DNA from: Gambelia wislizenii
Lineage: Eukaryota > Chordata > Lepidosauria > Squamata > Crotaphytidae
Direction of reading: 5' to 3'
DNA: 64,000 bases
Assembly: GCA_030847615.1 (NCBI GenBank)
Contig: JAUMIR010000002.1
Coordinates: forward strand, 234,503,809 to 234,567,808
Shown here: positions 49,090 through 61,081 of the stretch, piece by piece
How the letters are laid out: every line of letters starts with the position of its first letter
Position numbering within the stretch: position 1 is the stretch's first letter
Notes under the pieces: model-generated
Databases searched by the model: none
Told to the model about the DNA's origin: nothing
Seen by the model: the letters and a program-made list of their open reading frames with translations, nothing else
Program-made: the position numbers and the translations under genes

Positions 49090-49416
49090 GGACTTTATCA
49101 GACACTCTTAAAAAAACCCTGTGGAGGTTGGGAGGAGGACACCGCTGTTCCGTGTCCGGTGGTTGATACCACACGCCCCATCCTCCTTCCATTCTTTGTT
49201 CGTTCTCCCTCTGTGCTGGAGTGATGGAAAAAGTGCCGCTTTTTATTGACGGAAACTTCCGTCAATACAAAGCAGTGACTTTTTCATCCCTCCAGCATGG
49301 AGGAAGGATGGGAGGATGACAGGGCGTGCGGTATTGATTGCTGGAAGTGGGACAGCAGCATCCTCCTCCTGACCTCCACAGGGTCTTTTTTTTTTAAAGA
49401 GTGTCTGATAAAGTCC
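49090..49416. mobile_element. TIR element (GGACTTTATCAGACAC ends)
   Basis: Termini GGACTTTATCAGACACTCTT and the exact complement at 49397-49416. The subterminal regions are also inverted (ACCCTGTGGAGGT with ACCTCCACAGGGT) and the centre contains a TTGACGGAAACTTCCGTCAA palindrome. Confidence 0.88.
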
Positions 49417-49836
49417 AAAATATTTGCAAAAAAGTCCCCAAAAGTGAAAAATCAAAACATGTGCAATCTGCCCCAACCACCCATCTTGTAACATGCCAAA
49501 ATATGTTGTTTTCATCACGGCTGAGACAGTGTGTGAATATTTTCTTTTTAATGGTGGGTCTCTACAGGGTGATGTCTCTGGGAGCTGAAACTGTGTGTCA
49601 GGAGGTGCCCTGGCTTTTCATCTGCAAAGATCTTGTATCCTCCATGTGCGGATGGTGAGGAGCTTCACAATCTCATTGTTGTTTTAATTGCATGGATGTC
49701 TTTCCACAGAACCCAACACAAAGGCTCTAGTTTTTTGACCAGCATCTCTAGTGTGCTCCTCTTTCCCCGTTCACATAGGACTCAGTCCTTTCTAGTTCTA
49801 ACTTGCAAACTGATCTCTGATTAACCCTCTGATTAT

Positions 49837-50098
49837 AAGAGCCCTGGTGGTGCAGTGGTTAAATGCCAGTACTGCAAGTCATCACGTTGGAAGTTCGATT
49901 CCAGCGGGCTCCAAGGTTCACTCAGCCTTCCATCCTTTCGTAGGTCGGTAAAATGAGTACCCGGCTTGTGGGGGCAATTAGCTAACACACAATGGAAATT
50001 GCTTAATGCTGTGTAGATGTGTAAATAGCTATTAAAACAATTTGTAAGCCACTCTGATAGCCTTGTGCCTGAAGAGCGGGGTATAAATAAATAAATAA
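49837..50098 (+). mobile_element. Full-length Sauria SINE
   Basis: Has the box A region (CCTGGTGGTGCAGTGGTTAA), the box B region (AAGTTCGATTCC), GGTCGGTAAAATGAGTACCC, and a (ATAA)n tail. The same subfamily as the copy at 17348, judged by the shared GATAGCCTTGTG segment. Confidence 0.87.
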
Positions 50099-51740
50099 AA
50101 TGGCCCCTTCTCACCATACATATCTCATCTGCCACTTTCCTTCTATGCTCGTTCCCCACAGACTGTTCCTTCCACGTTCTTTCTCACTCCATTTCCCATG
50201 CTGCATGCTCCCTTCTGTCTCCTTGCCTCTGGACACCATGGTCTAGATCAAACTGTTAGTCACAACTAGAGTAGGCTCAATGAATCAATGACTAAACATT
50301 AAATTACGTAGATCCTGTTGATTCCATGGATCTTCTCTGGCTTGGACTAGCCATTGGATTTAGGCCAATGCCTTTTTTTTTCTCCTTACAAGCCTTCTTC
50401 AGAGGACTGGGAGTTTGGCCCCAACCCAAATGAGGCCTGTGCCTTTTGCTTACTTGAAGTGCACTGCAAATGGCATAATTCCCTTAATAGTTAAATATTC
50501 CACACCATTCTACCAGCCAACTCAATCACAGCAGAGTTAACATTGCATGTGCAATGCAATGTACAACGGGACCTCAGTGTCCATGGGGGGTTTGGTTCCA
50601 GGGCCCCCTGCAGATACCAAAATTTCCGGATGCTCAAATCCCATTATATACAATGGCACAGTAACCTGGCCAACAACAAGGTTTGCTTAGATTTTCCTTG
50701 GTTTTTTTCCGGGCTGTGAGACTGTGTTCTGGAAGAGTTTGCTTCTGATGTTTCGCCTGCATCTGTAGCTGGCATCTTCAGAGAATGGATGGATAGGCGT
50801 GTGTGTGGGATTTATATATGCAGGCAAAACGTCAGAAAGAAACTATTCCAGAACACAGCCTCACAGCCTGGAAAAAACCCACGGAAAATCTATGGATGCT
50901 AGCCATGAAAGCCTTCGACTTCACATTGAACAAGGTTTGCTTTTTGAAATCTCTCTCCCCACCTGAATATTTTCAAGCTGTGGTTGGTTGAATGTGTGGA
51001 TGGAGAATCCATGGACGAGGAGGGCCAACTGTAGTCATTATACCCCAAGGCAAAGTTTTGTGATCCACCCAGGATCTTGTTTTCAATGTTTTTTTGAAAA
51101 GCTTTACAAAGTGATTTTACATGCTGAGAAACAGTGGGGTGTTTCCTCATAGAAACTGTTCTGGTTCAGCTTGTACTGTACACACAATTGCTGCAGGGCC
51201 TAGTAAAATCTAATGCAGTAACATCATCCTCACTATGAACAGAAATGCCCCTGTTCAAGCAGTACCTTTGTCCCATCCAAAGAAGAACAGAGTCCCCTGA
51301 TGGTGGCTATGCGAAATAGGAAGCAGAGGCAATGCCTTAATGGGGGGGGGGAGGTTTTTGAAGGAGGAAACTAAAAGTAGGGGTGTTCTCCCAATTCTCC
51401 TAATTCTCCTCATCCAAGTTTCTCCCCAGAATTGGGAGGCCATAATAATTCTGAAGTTGGACAGAGGCTTTTGAGATCATATGTTGTTAAAAAACAAACA
51501 AACCAAATATGGCACAGAAGACCGCTGTGTATGTGAAGTTTGCAAACATGGTCCAATATATGTTTCCTTCTATCAATTTGTGTCTGTTCCACCATGATTG
51601 ATTTGCACTTGTGTATCAATAAGATGTTGTCCCAAAAGACAATGCAATCTTGACTGTGTGCTTGTGCCAAGATTTTTTCTTCAAAATAGGTAGCCATATT
51701 AGTCTCTTGCAACAAGAACAATCATGAGTCCTATGGCACA

Positions 51741-51998
51741 TTGTTGTTGTTGGTGGTGTTGGTGGTGGTGTTGGTGGTGGGGTGTTGTGTGCTTTCAAAT
51801 CACTTCTGACTTATGGTGTCCTAAGGTGCCTCTAGCATGAGGTTTTCTTGGCAGAATTTGTTCAGAGGGGGTTTGCCATTGCCTTCTTCTGAGGCTGAGA
51901 GAGTGTGACTTGCCTGAGGTCACCCAGTGGGTTTCCATGGCCAAGCAGGGATTCATCCAGTGTCCTAGTCCAACAATCAGACCACTAAACCATATATC
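51741..51998 (-). mobile_element. tRNA-headed CORE/MIR-like SINE with GTT/GGT tail
   Basis: Same family as 23476-23696. Its 3' end (left side here) has a TTG/GTTGGTGG simple repeat. It abuts a LINE fragment that begins near 52002. Confidence 0.75.
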
Positions 51999-52001
51999 TC
52001 A

Positions 52002-52305
52002 GACTCGGCCAAATTGATCAACAACAATGGTCTGCCCTGGTCTCACATCGGGAGGCATGGAGACGCACTATCCACAATGCTGCAGCCTTATTTGAGAACT
52101 CACGACGAACAAGTCTTGAAGAGAAACGACAACGCAGAAAGAATCACAACCCGGAAACATCACCCAAGGAGACCTTCTGCTGTGCTTTCTGCAACCGGAC
52201 TTGTTTATCTCAGATTGGCCTTTTTAGTCATCAGCGCGCTTGCAGAAAGCGCGGGATGAGTCCTTCCTGAATCTTCGTTTGCGAAGAAAAACCAGAGAGA
52301 GAGAT
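52002..52305 (+). mobile_element. LINE 3' fragment (same family as 33672)
   Basis: A shorter 5'-truncated copy starting at CTCGGCCAAATTGATCAACA and ending CGTTTGCGAAGAAAAACC plus AGAGAGAGAGAT. The Cys/His module is readable. Confidence 0.8.
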
Positions 52306-52402
52306 ATCTCCCTATCATACCTTAAAGTCTATCAATAATAGCATGAACCTTTATGAACTATTGTCCACTTTATCAAGTACTGTACCCAGAATTTCAGTTT
52401 TA

Positions 52403-52731
52403 GGACTTTTTCAGACATCAAAAAAACAACGCAAGCAGCCTCGCCACGTTGTGAGGCTGCAGCGCTGCAGGGCATCCCTTTCGGATGACGCCCGTCTCTG
52501 CCGGTACTGTTGCGGTACCGCAGGGACATTTAAGTGTAATATTTTGGCGATTTTTACTCACGAAAGTTGATCGTGAGTAAAAATCGCCAAAATATTACAC
52601 TCAAATGTCCCTGCGGTACCGCAACAGTACCAGCAGGGACGGGCGTCATCCGAAAGGGACGCCCTACAGCGCTGCAGCCTCGCAACGTGGCGAGGCTGCT
52701 TGCATTGTTTTTTTGATGTCCGACAAAGTCC
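52403..52731. mobile_element. Long foldback element, about 160-bp arms
   Basis: Nearly the whole 329 bp is one inverted repeat. GGACTTTTTCAGACATC at the left pairs with GATGTCCGACAAAGTCC at the right, and the arms share GCAGCCTCGCCACGTTG. The centre is TTTTTACTCACG / CGTGAGTAAAAA around 52551-52582. The outer termini match those of 49090-49416. Confidence 0.92.
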
Positions 52732-53429
52732 TTATACTCATTGCTATAGGGTAAGATTGTAGACAGAAAGGGGGAAGTTAAAGGGCAGTTAAAGACAGAA
52801 AGTCCTTCCAATGACAATTACATTATTAGAGCTGGCCACAACACAAACATCCCCACACTGCCAATTAAATCATGTAATGTCAAGAAGTTTTGTGTGTGGC
52901 ATTTTTACTGATGCACCAGAGCATATATGTACATTAACAAAACACTGCACAAAAGGAATTTTAATGTACAAAGTCACAGTGCCCTTCCTTCTTCTCGCCT
53001 CATGTAAAACATATCATTGGTCTCAAGCCTATTGGTAGTTTCAGCTATTATAAAGCCACTGAATCAATTGTTAGATTTCAAATCAACACCTGTGAAAATC
53101 CCACTGATTCAATGGGTCTCCTCTAGATGGAGATTGTCAGTTGGATTCAGGTTATAGACGGTCAGTCACAGAAACACATATCAATGGCACTTCCTACTAC
53201 TCTGAAACCATTTGGATGGCTTCCCTCTTTTCCTTCTCCTCTAGGGCTGGCCCTACCAATGGGCATAGTAAGGGAGCCATCTCAGGTGGTTTATCTCATG
53301 AAGGAGAGTGAATTGGGTTGGGTGGGCTTTTTTTAAAAAAAAAATACTGTTGTAATTTTAATGTGATGGATGTCGAAAGACCCTTGTGAGATTTCCTGCT
53401 TCGTTTGCCAAAATTACTAGGCTAACCTT

Positions 53430-54251
53430 GGGGTCATCTATATGGGGTGGGGGGGGAAACAGATTGCTCTGCAGTAATAGAAATTTGCAACAGTTGCAAA
53501 CTGTCTTAATGGTTTTTCAGCCCCCATAAACTTCACATGCCCTCTAGCCAAGATGGTGGCCATGAGTGAATTACAGTTGTCCCTTAACATTCACTGGGTT
53601 TGGTTCCAGGACCCCCCGTGAATACCCAAATCCATGAATACTCCAGTCCCATGATATGCAATGGCATAGCAAAATGGTGTCCCTTATATAAGATGGCAAA
53701 ATCAAGGTTTGCTTTTTGGATTATTATTTTTTTAAAGAATATTTTTCAAGCCATGAATACTTAAATCCGTGAATGCCAAATCCATGAATGTGGAGGGACA
53801 ACTGTACTCAGGTTTTAAAATCTGCTGCTGCCTAACTTTTTTTTAAAAAAGTTTACAATGGTGTGCACAAAGAGAAAGAGAGAGAGAAAAATAGCAATTT
53901 TACCGCCTTACCAACTGCTTGCTAAGCTAAAAATCCAACATGGCGGTAGCAGGCGCTTGCCCCATTTGCAAAACCCGCCCCCATGCTCATCCAGCCAATT
54001 AGCTTGTGCTGCCTCTCCTGTGGAAAAGCGCAGCGATGCAAATGCAACTGTCTTAATGAGTGGGAATGTGCATCTCCTACAGAGCTTTTTAAAAACTCCA
54101 AGAAAAGCCACGAAGGCTCTCCAGGCATAGTTTTTAGAGTTTTTAGCTGCCCCCCTTCCGAATACGACACATCGATGCAGATTCCTGTTAAGTCAGATCG
54201 ATGTCTCAGCAAATTCTATGAGGATTATTTTGTCAGTTTAGACAACCCCCT
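53430..54251. mobile_element. TIR DNA element (GTCTACAC-type ends) with nested MITE
   Basis: Left GGGGTCATCTATATGGGG pairs with right CAGTTTAGACAACCCC. The interior resembles 60479-60992 (e.g. GTGGAAAAGCGCAGCGATGC). The MITE at 53572-53807 inserted later. Confidence 0.75.
53572..53807. mobile_element. TACAGTTGTCCCT-end MITE nested in a larger TIR element
   Basis: Ends TACAGTTGTCCCTTAACATT and GGAGGGACAACTGTA. It lies inside the element 53430-54251. Confidence 0.85.
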
Positions 54252-54567
54252 TGGCTGTTATGCATGTTGACCTCCGTGTGTGTGTGTGTGTGTGTGTGTG
54301 TCAGTTACTGTCTTGGCTCAGTTACTGTCTGTAGCAGTGATGGCACTAGAGAAGTCTTACCCAGAGGAACATGGAAAAGAAGGAAATGCTGGAGACAAAA
54401 GAAATTGGGTCTAGGAATATGGGTAAAGGAGGCAGAGAGGAGAAGCAGGAACCTTCTTCAGAGATGGCAACTAGCAGATTGGGTAGAGGGTTTTTGAATA
54501 CATATGTCCTCACTTGTACTTCTATAGACTTTGGGTCTCTCTCTCTCTCTCTCTCTCTCTGGCTTGT

Positions 54568-54748
54568 CTTCGCAAATGAAGATTCAGGAAGGACTCATCC
54601 CGCGCTTTCTGCAAGCGCACTGATGACTAAAAAGGCCAATCCGAGATAGACAAGTCCGGTTGCAGAAAGCACAGCAGGTCTCCTTGGGTGATGTTTCTGA
54701 GTTGTGATTCTTTCTGCGTTGTCGTTTCTCTTCAAGACTTGTTTGGCT
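54568..54748 (-). mobile_element. LINE 3' fragment (same family as 33672)
   Basis: Antisense copy of the last 180 bp of the family, preceded on the plus strand by (TC)n at 54538-54561. That run is probably its simple-repeat tail. Confidence 0.75.
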
Positions 54749-54768
54749 TCTATAGACTTTGGGTGTGT

Positions 54769-55151
54769 CTATACTGGCACCTTCATCTGGGGCCATTCCA
54801 GAGCAATATGTTGGCCCCAGATTCCAGCCACACTTACCTGGGGTGAATCCATGTCAGAGTCCAGATGGGCCAGCCAAGCCAACAGTGCATTGGCCCCTCT
54901 GGCCCATCCCCTTGTCCCCAGTGCTGCTGCCACCGCTGCCTTGCTGGCCAAGCATCTCCCTGAGAGAGCCTGGCTGGTCCCAGCGCTTCTGCCAAGGTCA
55001 GAACGGGGCACCCAGACATGTGGTCAACAAGGAGGGGGTCACTCTACCCCCTCCTCATTGATCGCACAGACAGATTAGCTCTGTGCATTGTCTGGACACC
55101 TCACACTGGGTCGGGGATACGTTCGGTTTATTTCCTTGGTGTAGACAAACC
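54769..55151. mobile_element. TIR DNA element (GTCTACAC-type ends)
   Basis: Left GGGTGTGTCTATACTGG pairs with right GGTGTAGACAAACC. The GC-rich interior is non-coding. Confidence 0.7.
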
Positions 55152-55554
55152 TGAAGATAGTGGCTGTTGTGGCTGAATAAGAAACAGGGAAGGAACGAAC
55201 AAAAGGATGTGAGCCATTAAGAATAATTGTCAAGGGAGCTGCCTGAGCAGCTCTCACTTCCCTCCTGGGACAATTCTGTTCCCATCAGGTTCCAAAAAAA
55301 AAAAAAGAGGGGGAAAGCCACTTGTTGATTTGTATGAAGTTAAAAGGAATGCCTTGAGGGGACCTCTGGTACTGTAAAACACAGGGTTAGAAACTCCTGC
55401 TTGGCTTTACAAGTCTCCAAGTTGCCAGGGCATTACGTTAGGAACATCCAGTGATGAATAGAATGGAAAAAATGGCTTAATGCCCAACATACCAAGATGA
55501 TTAATTCAGCCCACTGCCCTATGATCTCCAGTGGCCAAACCCAGCTCATGAATG

Positions 55555-55590
55555 AGATAAAAGGGGGGAACCTGTGAGGTTTCAGAAGGA
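55555..55590 (+). promoter_or_regulatory. Probable TATA-like element of keratin copy C
   Basis: GATAAAAGGGG near 55556 lies about 100 bp upstream of the copy C ATG. This is the same distance as in copy B and is consistent with a TATA-driven keratin promoter. Motif and position only. Confidence 0.5.
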
Positions 55591-55662
55591 TCCTTTCACC
55601 TTCGTAGTCCAGGAGCCTTGTCTCATTTCATTTCTCTGTCTCTCTCTTTGCGTTCAGGAGCA

Positions 55663-58600
55663 ATGGCTCAAAAATCAGTCAGAGTTACTAAGAATTTTAG
55701 TGCATCTTCAGCCATTATCCCAGGTAGCCGAACCAGCTTTAGCACCGTTTCAGTATCCCGGGGAGGTGGAGCAGGCTTTGGACGTGTTGCCAGTGGCTTT
55801 GGGAGCAGAAGCCTCCATGGTTTCGGAGCAAGTAAACGAATCTCCATGGGTGGCTATCGCACTGCCCGATCTGGATATGGCTATGGGTTAGGTCATGGTG
55901 GAGTTGGGTACAGGGTCATTGGTGGTGCTGGGTATGGAGCTGGAGCTGGTGGCATCCATGAGGTGACTGTCAACCCAAACCTACTGGCTCCTCTCAACCT
56001 GGAGATTGACCCAACCATCCAAAGAGTGAGGAAGGAAGAGAAGGAGCAGATCAAGACCCTCAACAACAAATTTGCCTCCTTCATTGACAAGGTAAGTATT
56101 CTTCCTAATGTGTGTGTGTGAGTGTGTTTGTGCACCTTCAAATCAACTGTTGACTTATGGTGACCCCAGGTTTTTTTTTTTTTAAAGCAAGGAATACTCA
56201 GAGATGGGTTTACAAATTCCTTCCGCTGAAATATAGCCTATAGCATCTGGTATTCGTTGGTGGTTTCCCATCCAAGTACTAACCAGGGCCAATGCTGCTT
56301 AGCTTCCAAGATCAGACAGGGTCTGGTGCCTTTAAAGTACTTAGGCCTGATACTGTCCTTTTAAAAACTGTGATTGTGTTTAAGGATGCTTAGGAATTTT
56401 GAGCAATTTGGACTCGTACACAGCTTGGAACATGGTTATCCTGATTTTGCCCTTCTCCAAATGTTGTGGTGTAGTTCTTACCTCAAAGAAACCCACATTT
56501 GATGGGAGATGTTCAAAAGTAACATAATGCAGAAATTGGACTTAAGAAAGAATACAAGTGAAAACTGACCTGGACTGGAGGTGGAGTGATCCAGTTGAAA
56601 CCAGAAGAACACTGGTGTACATGTGTGTATGCTAGTGACATTTTTAAAGGCATCAAAAGGAAAAAAGTAGGAGGGGATGCAAACAAAAAAGAAATTATTC
56701 CTCATAAACAGGTTCCATGGCTGGAACTTTGAAGAAAGCAGTTTTTGGCTACTGACTATTGAGAGAAACTTCCAAATGGTAGGAACTGTTGAAGAATGGA
56801 GCAGATTGTCTTAGGAGGTGGTTAGCTCTCTTTGGCTGGAGATGCTTAATCACAGACTGGCTGACTGTTATCTCTGTGATGCTATTGATACATCCTGCAT
56901 TGAGCCAGGAGTTGGAGTACACGACTTTGTGGGTTCCTTCCAGTTCACTGGTTCTACAGTCCTGTGTCACAGGAGTAAGTCCCATTGAACTTGCTGGGGC
57001 TTACTTTTCAGTATATAGGAATGCACTGTAACTATGATCTGAGAGTCAAAGAGCTATTTTACACACAAATAAGAATACAGATTGCCCCCCATATCCATGG
57101 AATTGGTATCCATAGTTTCACTTATCCACGTCCAAAAATATATGTTCTCTCTAGGCATTTCTAGGTCCTCCAATGAGATTCCATGGCCAATTTCCGGTGT
57201 TAATCTCATTGAAAATAATAGGGTTCCCTATTAGCCACAGTTTCAGGTATCTTGGAATGTATCCGCCATGGCTAAGGGGGTCACCCTGAACGGGCATATG
57301 GAATGGCAGTCTTGTCATTTCCCATTTTTTAATAGTGAAACCAGATGCTTTTGAAACCTATCCACTTATCATGAGGTGGTGGGAAAGGAAGGTGGTGCAA
57401 AGAGAAGGACCTCTGTAGCAGATCTCAAACCATAGGGAGGCCTGTAAGAGAGAATACAGTCCTTTAAATGACCTAACCTTGAGACGTATAAGGCTTTATA
57501 GGTCAAAACCAGCATTGTGAGTTGTGTCTGGAAGTGGACCAGCTAGCCAGTGGGACGGTGCAACAAGAGAGTTGTGTGTTCCCTGTATCCAGCCCCAGTT
57601 AGCAATCTGTCTGCAGCTCTTTGGACCTCTTGGAAGCTTCTGCACACTCTTCAGAGGCAGCCCCATATAGCATGTGTTGCAATAGTCCAACTGAGATTTA
57701 ACTATGCCATGTGTCCCCATGGCCTGATCTGATGTCTTAAGGAACAGACACAGCTGGCGAAGTGCCTTATCTGTGCATATGCACTCCTGGCCACCACCAA
57801 AACTTGAGCTTCCAGGCTCAGCGTCTAATCCAGGAACACATTCGAACTACAGACCTTAAGGGCAAAGGTAACCTCATTTAACACAGGCTGAATCTCTGTC
57901 CCCTGATGTGCCTTTTGACTAACCAGGATAACTGCCATTTTTTCTGGATTAAGAGTCAATTCGTTCGCCATCATCCAGTGCGTTACTGAAGTCAGGAACC
58001 AGTTTAGGACTGAAATAGCTTCAAGGGATTTTGTTGTGAAAAAGAGGAGAAGATCATTGATTCATAATTGTTGTTTGATGTTTATTGATATTAATGATCG
58101 TGACACTCTTGCCATGACTGCAAACACTCCCACCTAACCTACCTTATTAGGCAACAGCCACGTTGAGCAATGGCGGTCTGTTCTGTTGGTGACCGAGGCA
58201 CTGTAGGATGACATTTCCAGTCCCTGCCTGCCAGCAAGCAAAGCTGCGATGAGGAATTTCAACACATTTCCTGTTTCTGATTGTCATAGCCTCACTCGTT
58301 GTTGGGTGTGTGGGTGTGCTGGAAATGTAATCCCACAGCATCCCAGCTGCCAGAAGAACAGACCTCCATTGTTTGGTGCAGCTGTCAACTGTTAGGATAG
58401 GTTTGGGGAGTTGGGTCAGGAGAAGTTACATAGTTATGCATTTGTAACTACATCAGTGATGCAGGATCTCAGCCATGTTTTTTAAAATGAAGGTCATGAC
58501 TGCATCAGAATCCATGCAAGAAAGAGCCATTAGATGCACATGCCTTGAAAACAACCGTTCCCAGTTTCATTGCCACATCTTCCCATTTGGTCACCAACTG

Positions 58601-59072
58601 CAGGGATATGGCACTTTTTTCAGTCATCTGACACCAATCTCTGTGTGAGAGACTGTTACATTAGGTCAAAATTGACTACTTCTCCTGTATTTCCAATGCA
58701 GACTTCTTGTGAGAGTTCCTTACAGTCCATCTAAAATAGAGGAAGAAGAGGCTAGGATGTTATTTTCTTTGGTAATGGTCCAGCTTAGTAATTAACATGT
58801 TTTGTTCTATCAATAAATGATGTTAATGCGCAACTTGTTTTTGCTTCGGTGGGATTCCCCTAGGTCCGCTTCTTAGAGCAACAGAACAAAGTGCTGGAGA
58901 CAAAATGGAGCCTCTTGCAAGAGCAAAAGATCACCCGCCATAACCTTGATTCATTGTTCGAGGCATACATTACTTCTCTAAGGAGGCATCTGGACGAGAT
59001 TCTAGGAGAGAGGCCACGGCTAGATTCAGAACTGAAGAATATGCAGGATGTCGTGGAAGACTTCAGGATCAG
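55663..59072 (+). CDS. Type II keratin, copy C (exons 1-2; 3' part beyond window)
   Basis: Third type II keratin, divergent from A and B. Exon 1 is 55663-56091 (143 codons) and exon 2 is 58864-59072 (209 bp, 6 bp shorter than in B). Its start, [18 protein letters not shown], opens a short Gly-rich head, followed by H1 ([19 protein letters not shown]) and the type II helix initiation motif [29 protein letters not shown]. Exon 2 ends VEDFRIR at donor GTGGGC with the usual phase 2. No exon 3 (the YEDEINKR type) is visible between 59073 and 64000, so intron 2 is longer than 4.9 kb or the gene is incomplete. A 5S-derived SINE lies in intron 1 about 20-30 bp after exon 1. The orthologue is unclear (K75-like or cochleal-type). 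Confidence 0.92.
56118..56350 (-). mobile_element. 5S rRNA-derived SINE in keratin C intron 1
   Basis: The 5S antisense block lies at about 56230-56340 (CCCATCCAAGTACTAACCAG, CTTCCAAGATCAGACAGG), with the tail GACTTATGGTGACCCC at the left. It starts about 25 bp after the exon 1 donor. Confidence 0.85.
57076..57286. mobile_element. Diverged MITE of the same type
   Basis: ACAGATTGCCCCCCATATCC at the left and GCTAAGGGGGTCACCC at the right, with the recognisable interior CTAGGTCCTCCAATGAGATT. In keratin C intron 2. Confidence 0.55.
57400..58020 (-). mobile_element. L2-type LINE reverse transcriptase fragment
   Basis: The minus strand shows decayed but ordered L2 RT blocks: [75 protein letters not shown]. 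Stops and frameshifts interrupt it. In keratin C intron 2. Confidence 0.82.
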
Positions 59073-59805
59073 GTGGGCAACATAAAACAAATTATGATGA
59101 AGGAGTTTGCTTCTCAAAAGTGATCCTGTCTTGATCTGTCATGAACTATCTTCTGTATATTTTTGTAGCTGACAGTAATTTTTGCCTTGAATGTATTTCT
59201 GGAACTAATTTATGTCATATATGACCTTCTCTCAGCCTCCACCTCCACCTCCACCTCCTCCTCCTCCTCCTTATTACACTATTATTAAAATTGTGCCCCC
59301 TTTTAGTGGAATAGTTCACCAAGAGCAAATTAGCCAACAGAATCCTGTACAATAATAAAACAACAACTAAAAATTGAACTCAATGCACATTGTCCACAGC
59401 AACAAACAAATAGATAACACAGTATTAAAATCTAATTCATGGGTGTTGCTTAAAAGCAACAACACCCCGATAAAACTTGATCAAGAAAAAGCCAAAGAAG
59501 GTGAGTTTTTTCAAAAATACTGTAAGGAGCCGATCTCATATGAGAACAGGGCAAGATCATCTCTCCTGGCCACCCCCATAGCCACATGACCTTTCCTTGT
59601 TAGCCCAGAATCCAGGGCTCCCTCACCCCCAAACCTGTACATTTGGTCCTTCAATTGATTTGCAGTCCCATCCAGGGCCAGCTGTATGTTCCCTCCACAG
59701 CTTCTTCATCTTATGTGAATTAAGTCTCAGTTTGTTAACCCTCATCTAGAGATGCAAAGGCCCCAAAGAAAGTCTGGAAAGTTTGAAGGGAGAACTGTCT
59801 GGGGT

Positions 59806-60032
59806 CAGGGCTGGTTTAAGGCACCAGCAGCGTCAACATCTGCAGGGGGGCCCATCATTGTGGGGGCCCCCTAATAACCCTCCTCCTGCAAAAACATTAT
59901 TAGTAATAATCTGAATATCCTGTACTGTGAATAGTTTAGGTTGAGCTAGGTTACACTGACCTGAGATAAACATATGCCCCCCCCCAAAATAAAGTATTGC
60001 AGGGGACCCCAAAATTCCTTAAACTGGTCCTG
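59806..60032. mobile_element. hAT-like MITE (CAGGGCTGGTTTAA ends)
   Basis: Inverted termini CAGGGCTGGTTTAA and TTAAACTGGTCCTG, flanked by 8-bp repeats TCTGGGGT (59798) and TCTGGGGG (60033). The interior is near-identical to 45286-45511. Confidence 0.88.
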
Positions 60033-60478
60033 TCTGGGGGAAATGGGGAAAAAAACTTTTTTGAAAAACTGGGAAAACCCCTTTTCCTCAGATTTTCCTG
60101 CCCCCCCCCCAGTATTTTTCTAGGCCTTCACATCTCTACCTTAATCCTTCCCAAAACTTTCCCCACCACCTGGCCCAAGACTTCCATAAGCTCCCTGGGA
60201 TGTTTTAGATAGAAAGAGGTGGAAAGGCTAAATGTCACTTACCGTACATCCTGATGACATTTCAGCCCAAATCACTGGATGACGTATTCCAGTGGTTTCA
60301 TGTAGATGGTAAAGGCATGAGGGGGACATGATGGTAGCCTTATTCCTCTTGAAACTGTTCTGACTTGCCTCCAAGAATCCCTCAGATACCTTGCCTCAGC
60401 AGGAGCCCTCGGTCTTGTTGCAAATTTTGTCTTTCTTAAATGCACGGTTTATTTTGTTCAGCCTGCAAGGGAATGCCA

Positions 60479-60992
60479 GGGCTCGTCTACATGAATCCCC
60501 CCCCCCGAAATGTAACGCCTCACAGTAAAAGCAAGTCACAGCAGCTGCGACTTGTTTTAATGGTCTTTTTGCCCCCAGCAGCCCCCATAAGCTTCGCACG
60601 CTAGATGACAGCCATGGTGGTGATGGTGGTGGTAAACGGGGAAGGAAGATGAGGAGGAGAGAGCTCACTTTCCTTCTCCCATCCCTGCTCTTGGGGGGAA
60701 ATGGTGGCTGTGGTCACTTGACCTGTCAGCAAGCCCCTTCTGTGCTTGTCCAGCCAATCAGGGTCATGCTTCTTGTGTTACGAATTGCTGTCCTAATGAG
60801 GGGGAATGTGCACCCCACTAGCTGTTTTTTTTTAAAAAGTCAGGAAAAGCCGCAAAGGCTTTTCTCCTGAGGTTATTTTTTTTGCTTCCCCCCCCTCCTT
60901 TACAATACATTGACACGTTGTGGGATCCCATTTAGACAGGTCATATTCCCTGCAATTTCCGTGAGGCTTATTTTGACTGTTTAGACAAAGCC
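60479..60992. mobile_element. TIR DNA element (GTCTACAC-type ends)
   Basis: Left GGGCTCGTCTACATGAATCC pairs with right TGTTTAGACAAAGCCC. Same internal family as 53430-54251. Confidence 0.75.
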
Positions 60993-61081
60993 CAAGAGAG
61001 CTGTAGGATGTAAAAACAAAAGGCAGTTACAAGAACTATTTCAAAGCATAAGAACACAAGACGAGCAGTGCTGGATCACAA

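Larger units (their letters stand above)
38060..55554. other. Repeat-dense intergenic region between ETAA1 and keratin C
   Basis: No intact protein-coding gene is recognised. Parts without an assigned repeat include about 38200-39090, 40470-41250, 42040-42890, 43160-44090, 48690-49090, 50100-50560, 51010-51740 and 52740-53430. Confidence 0.6.
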
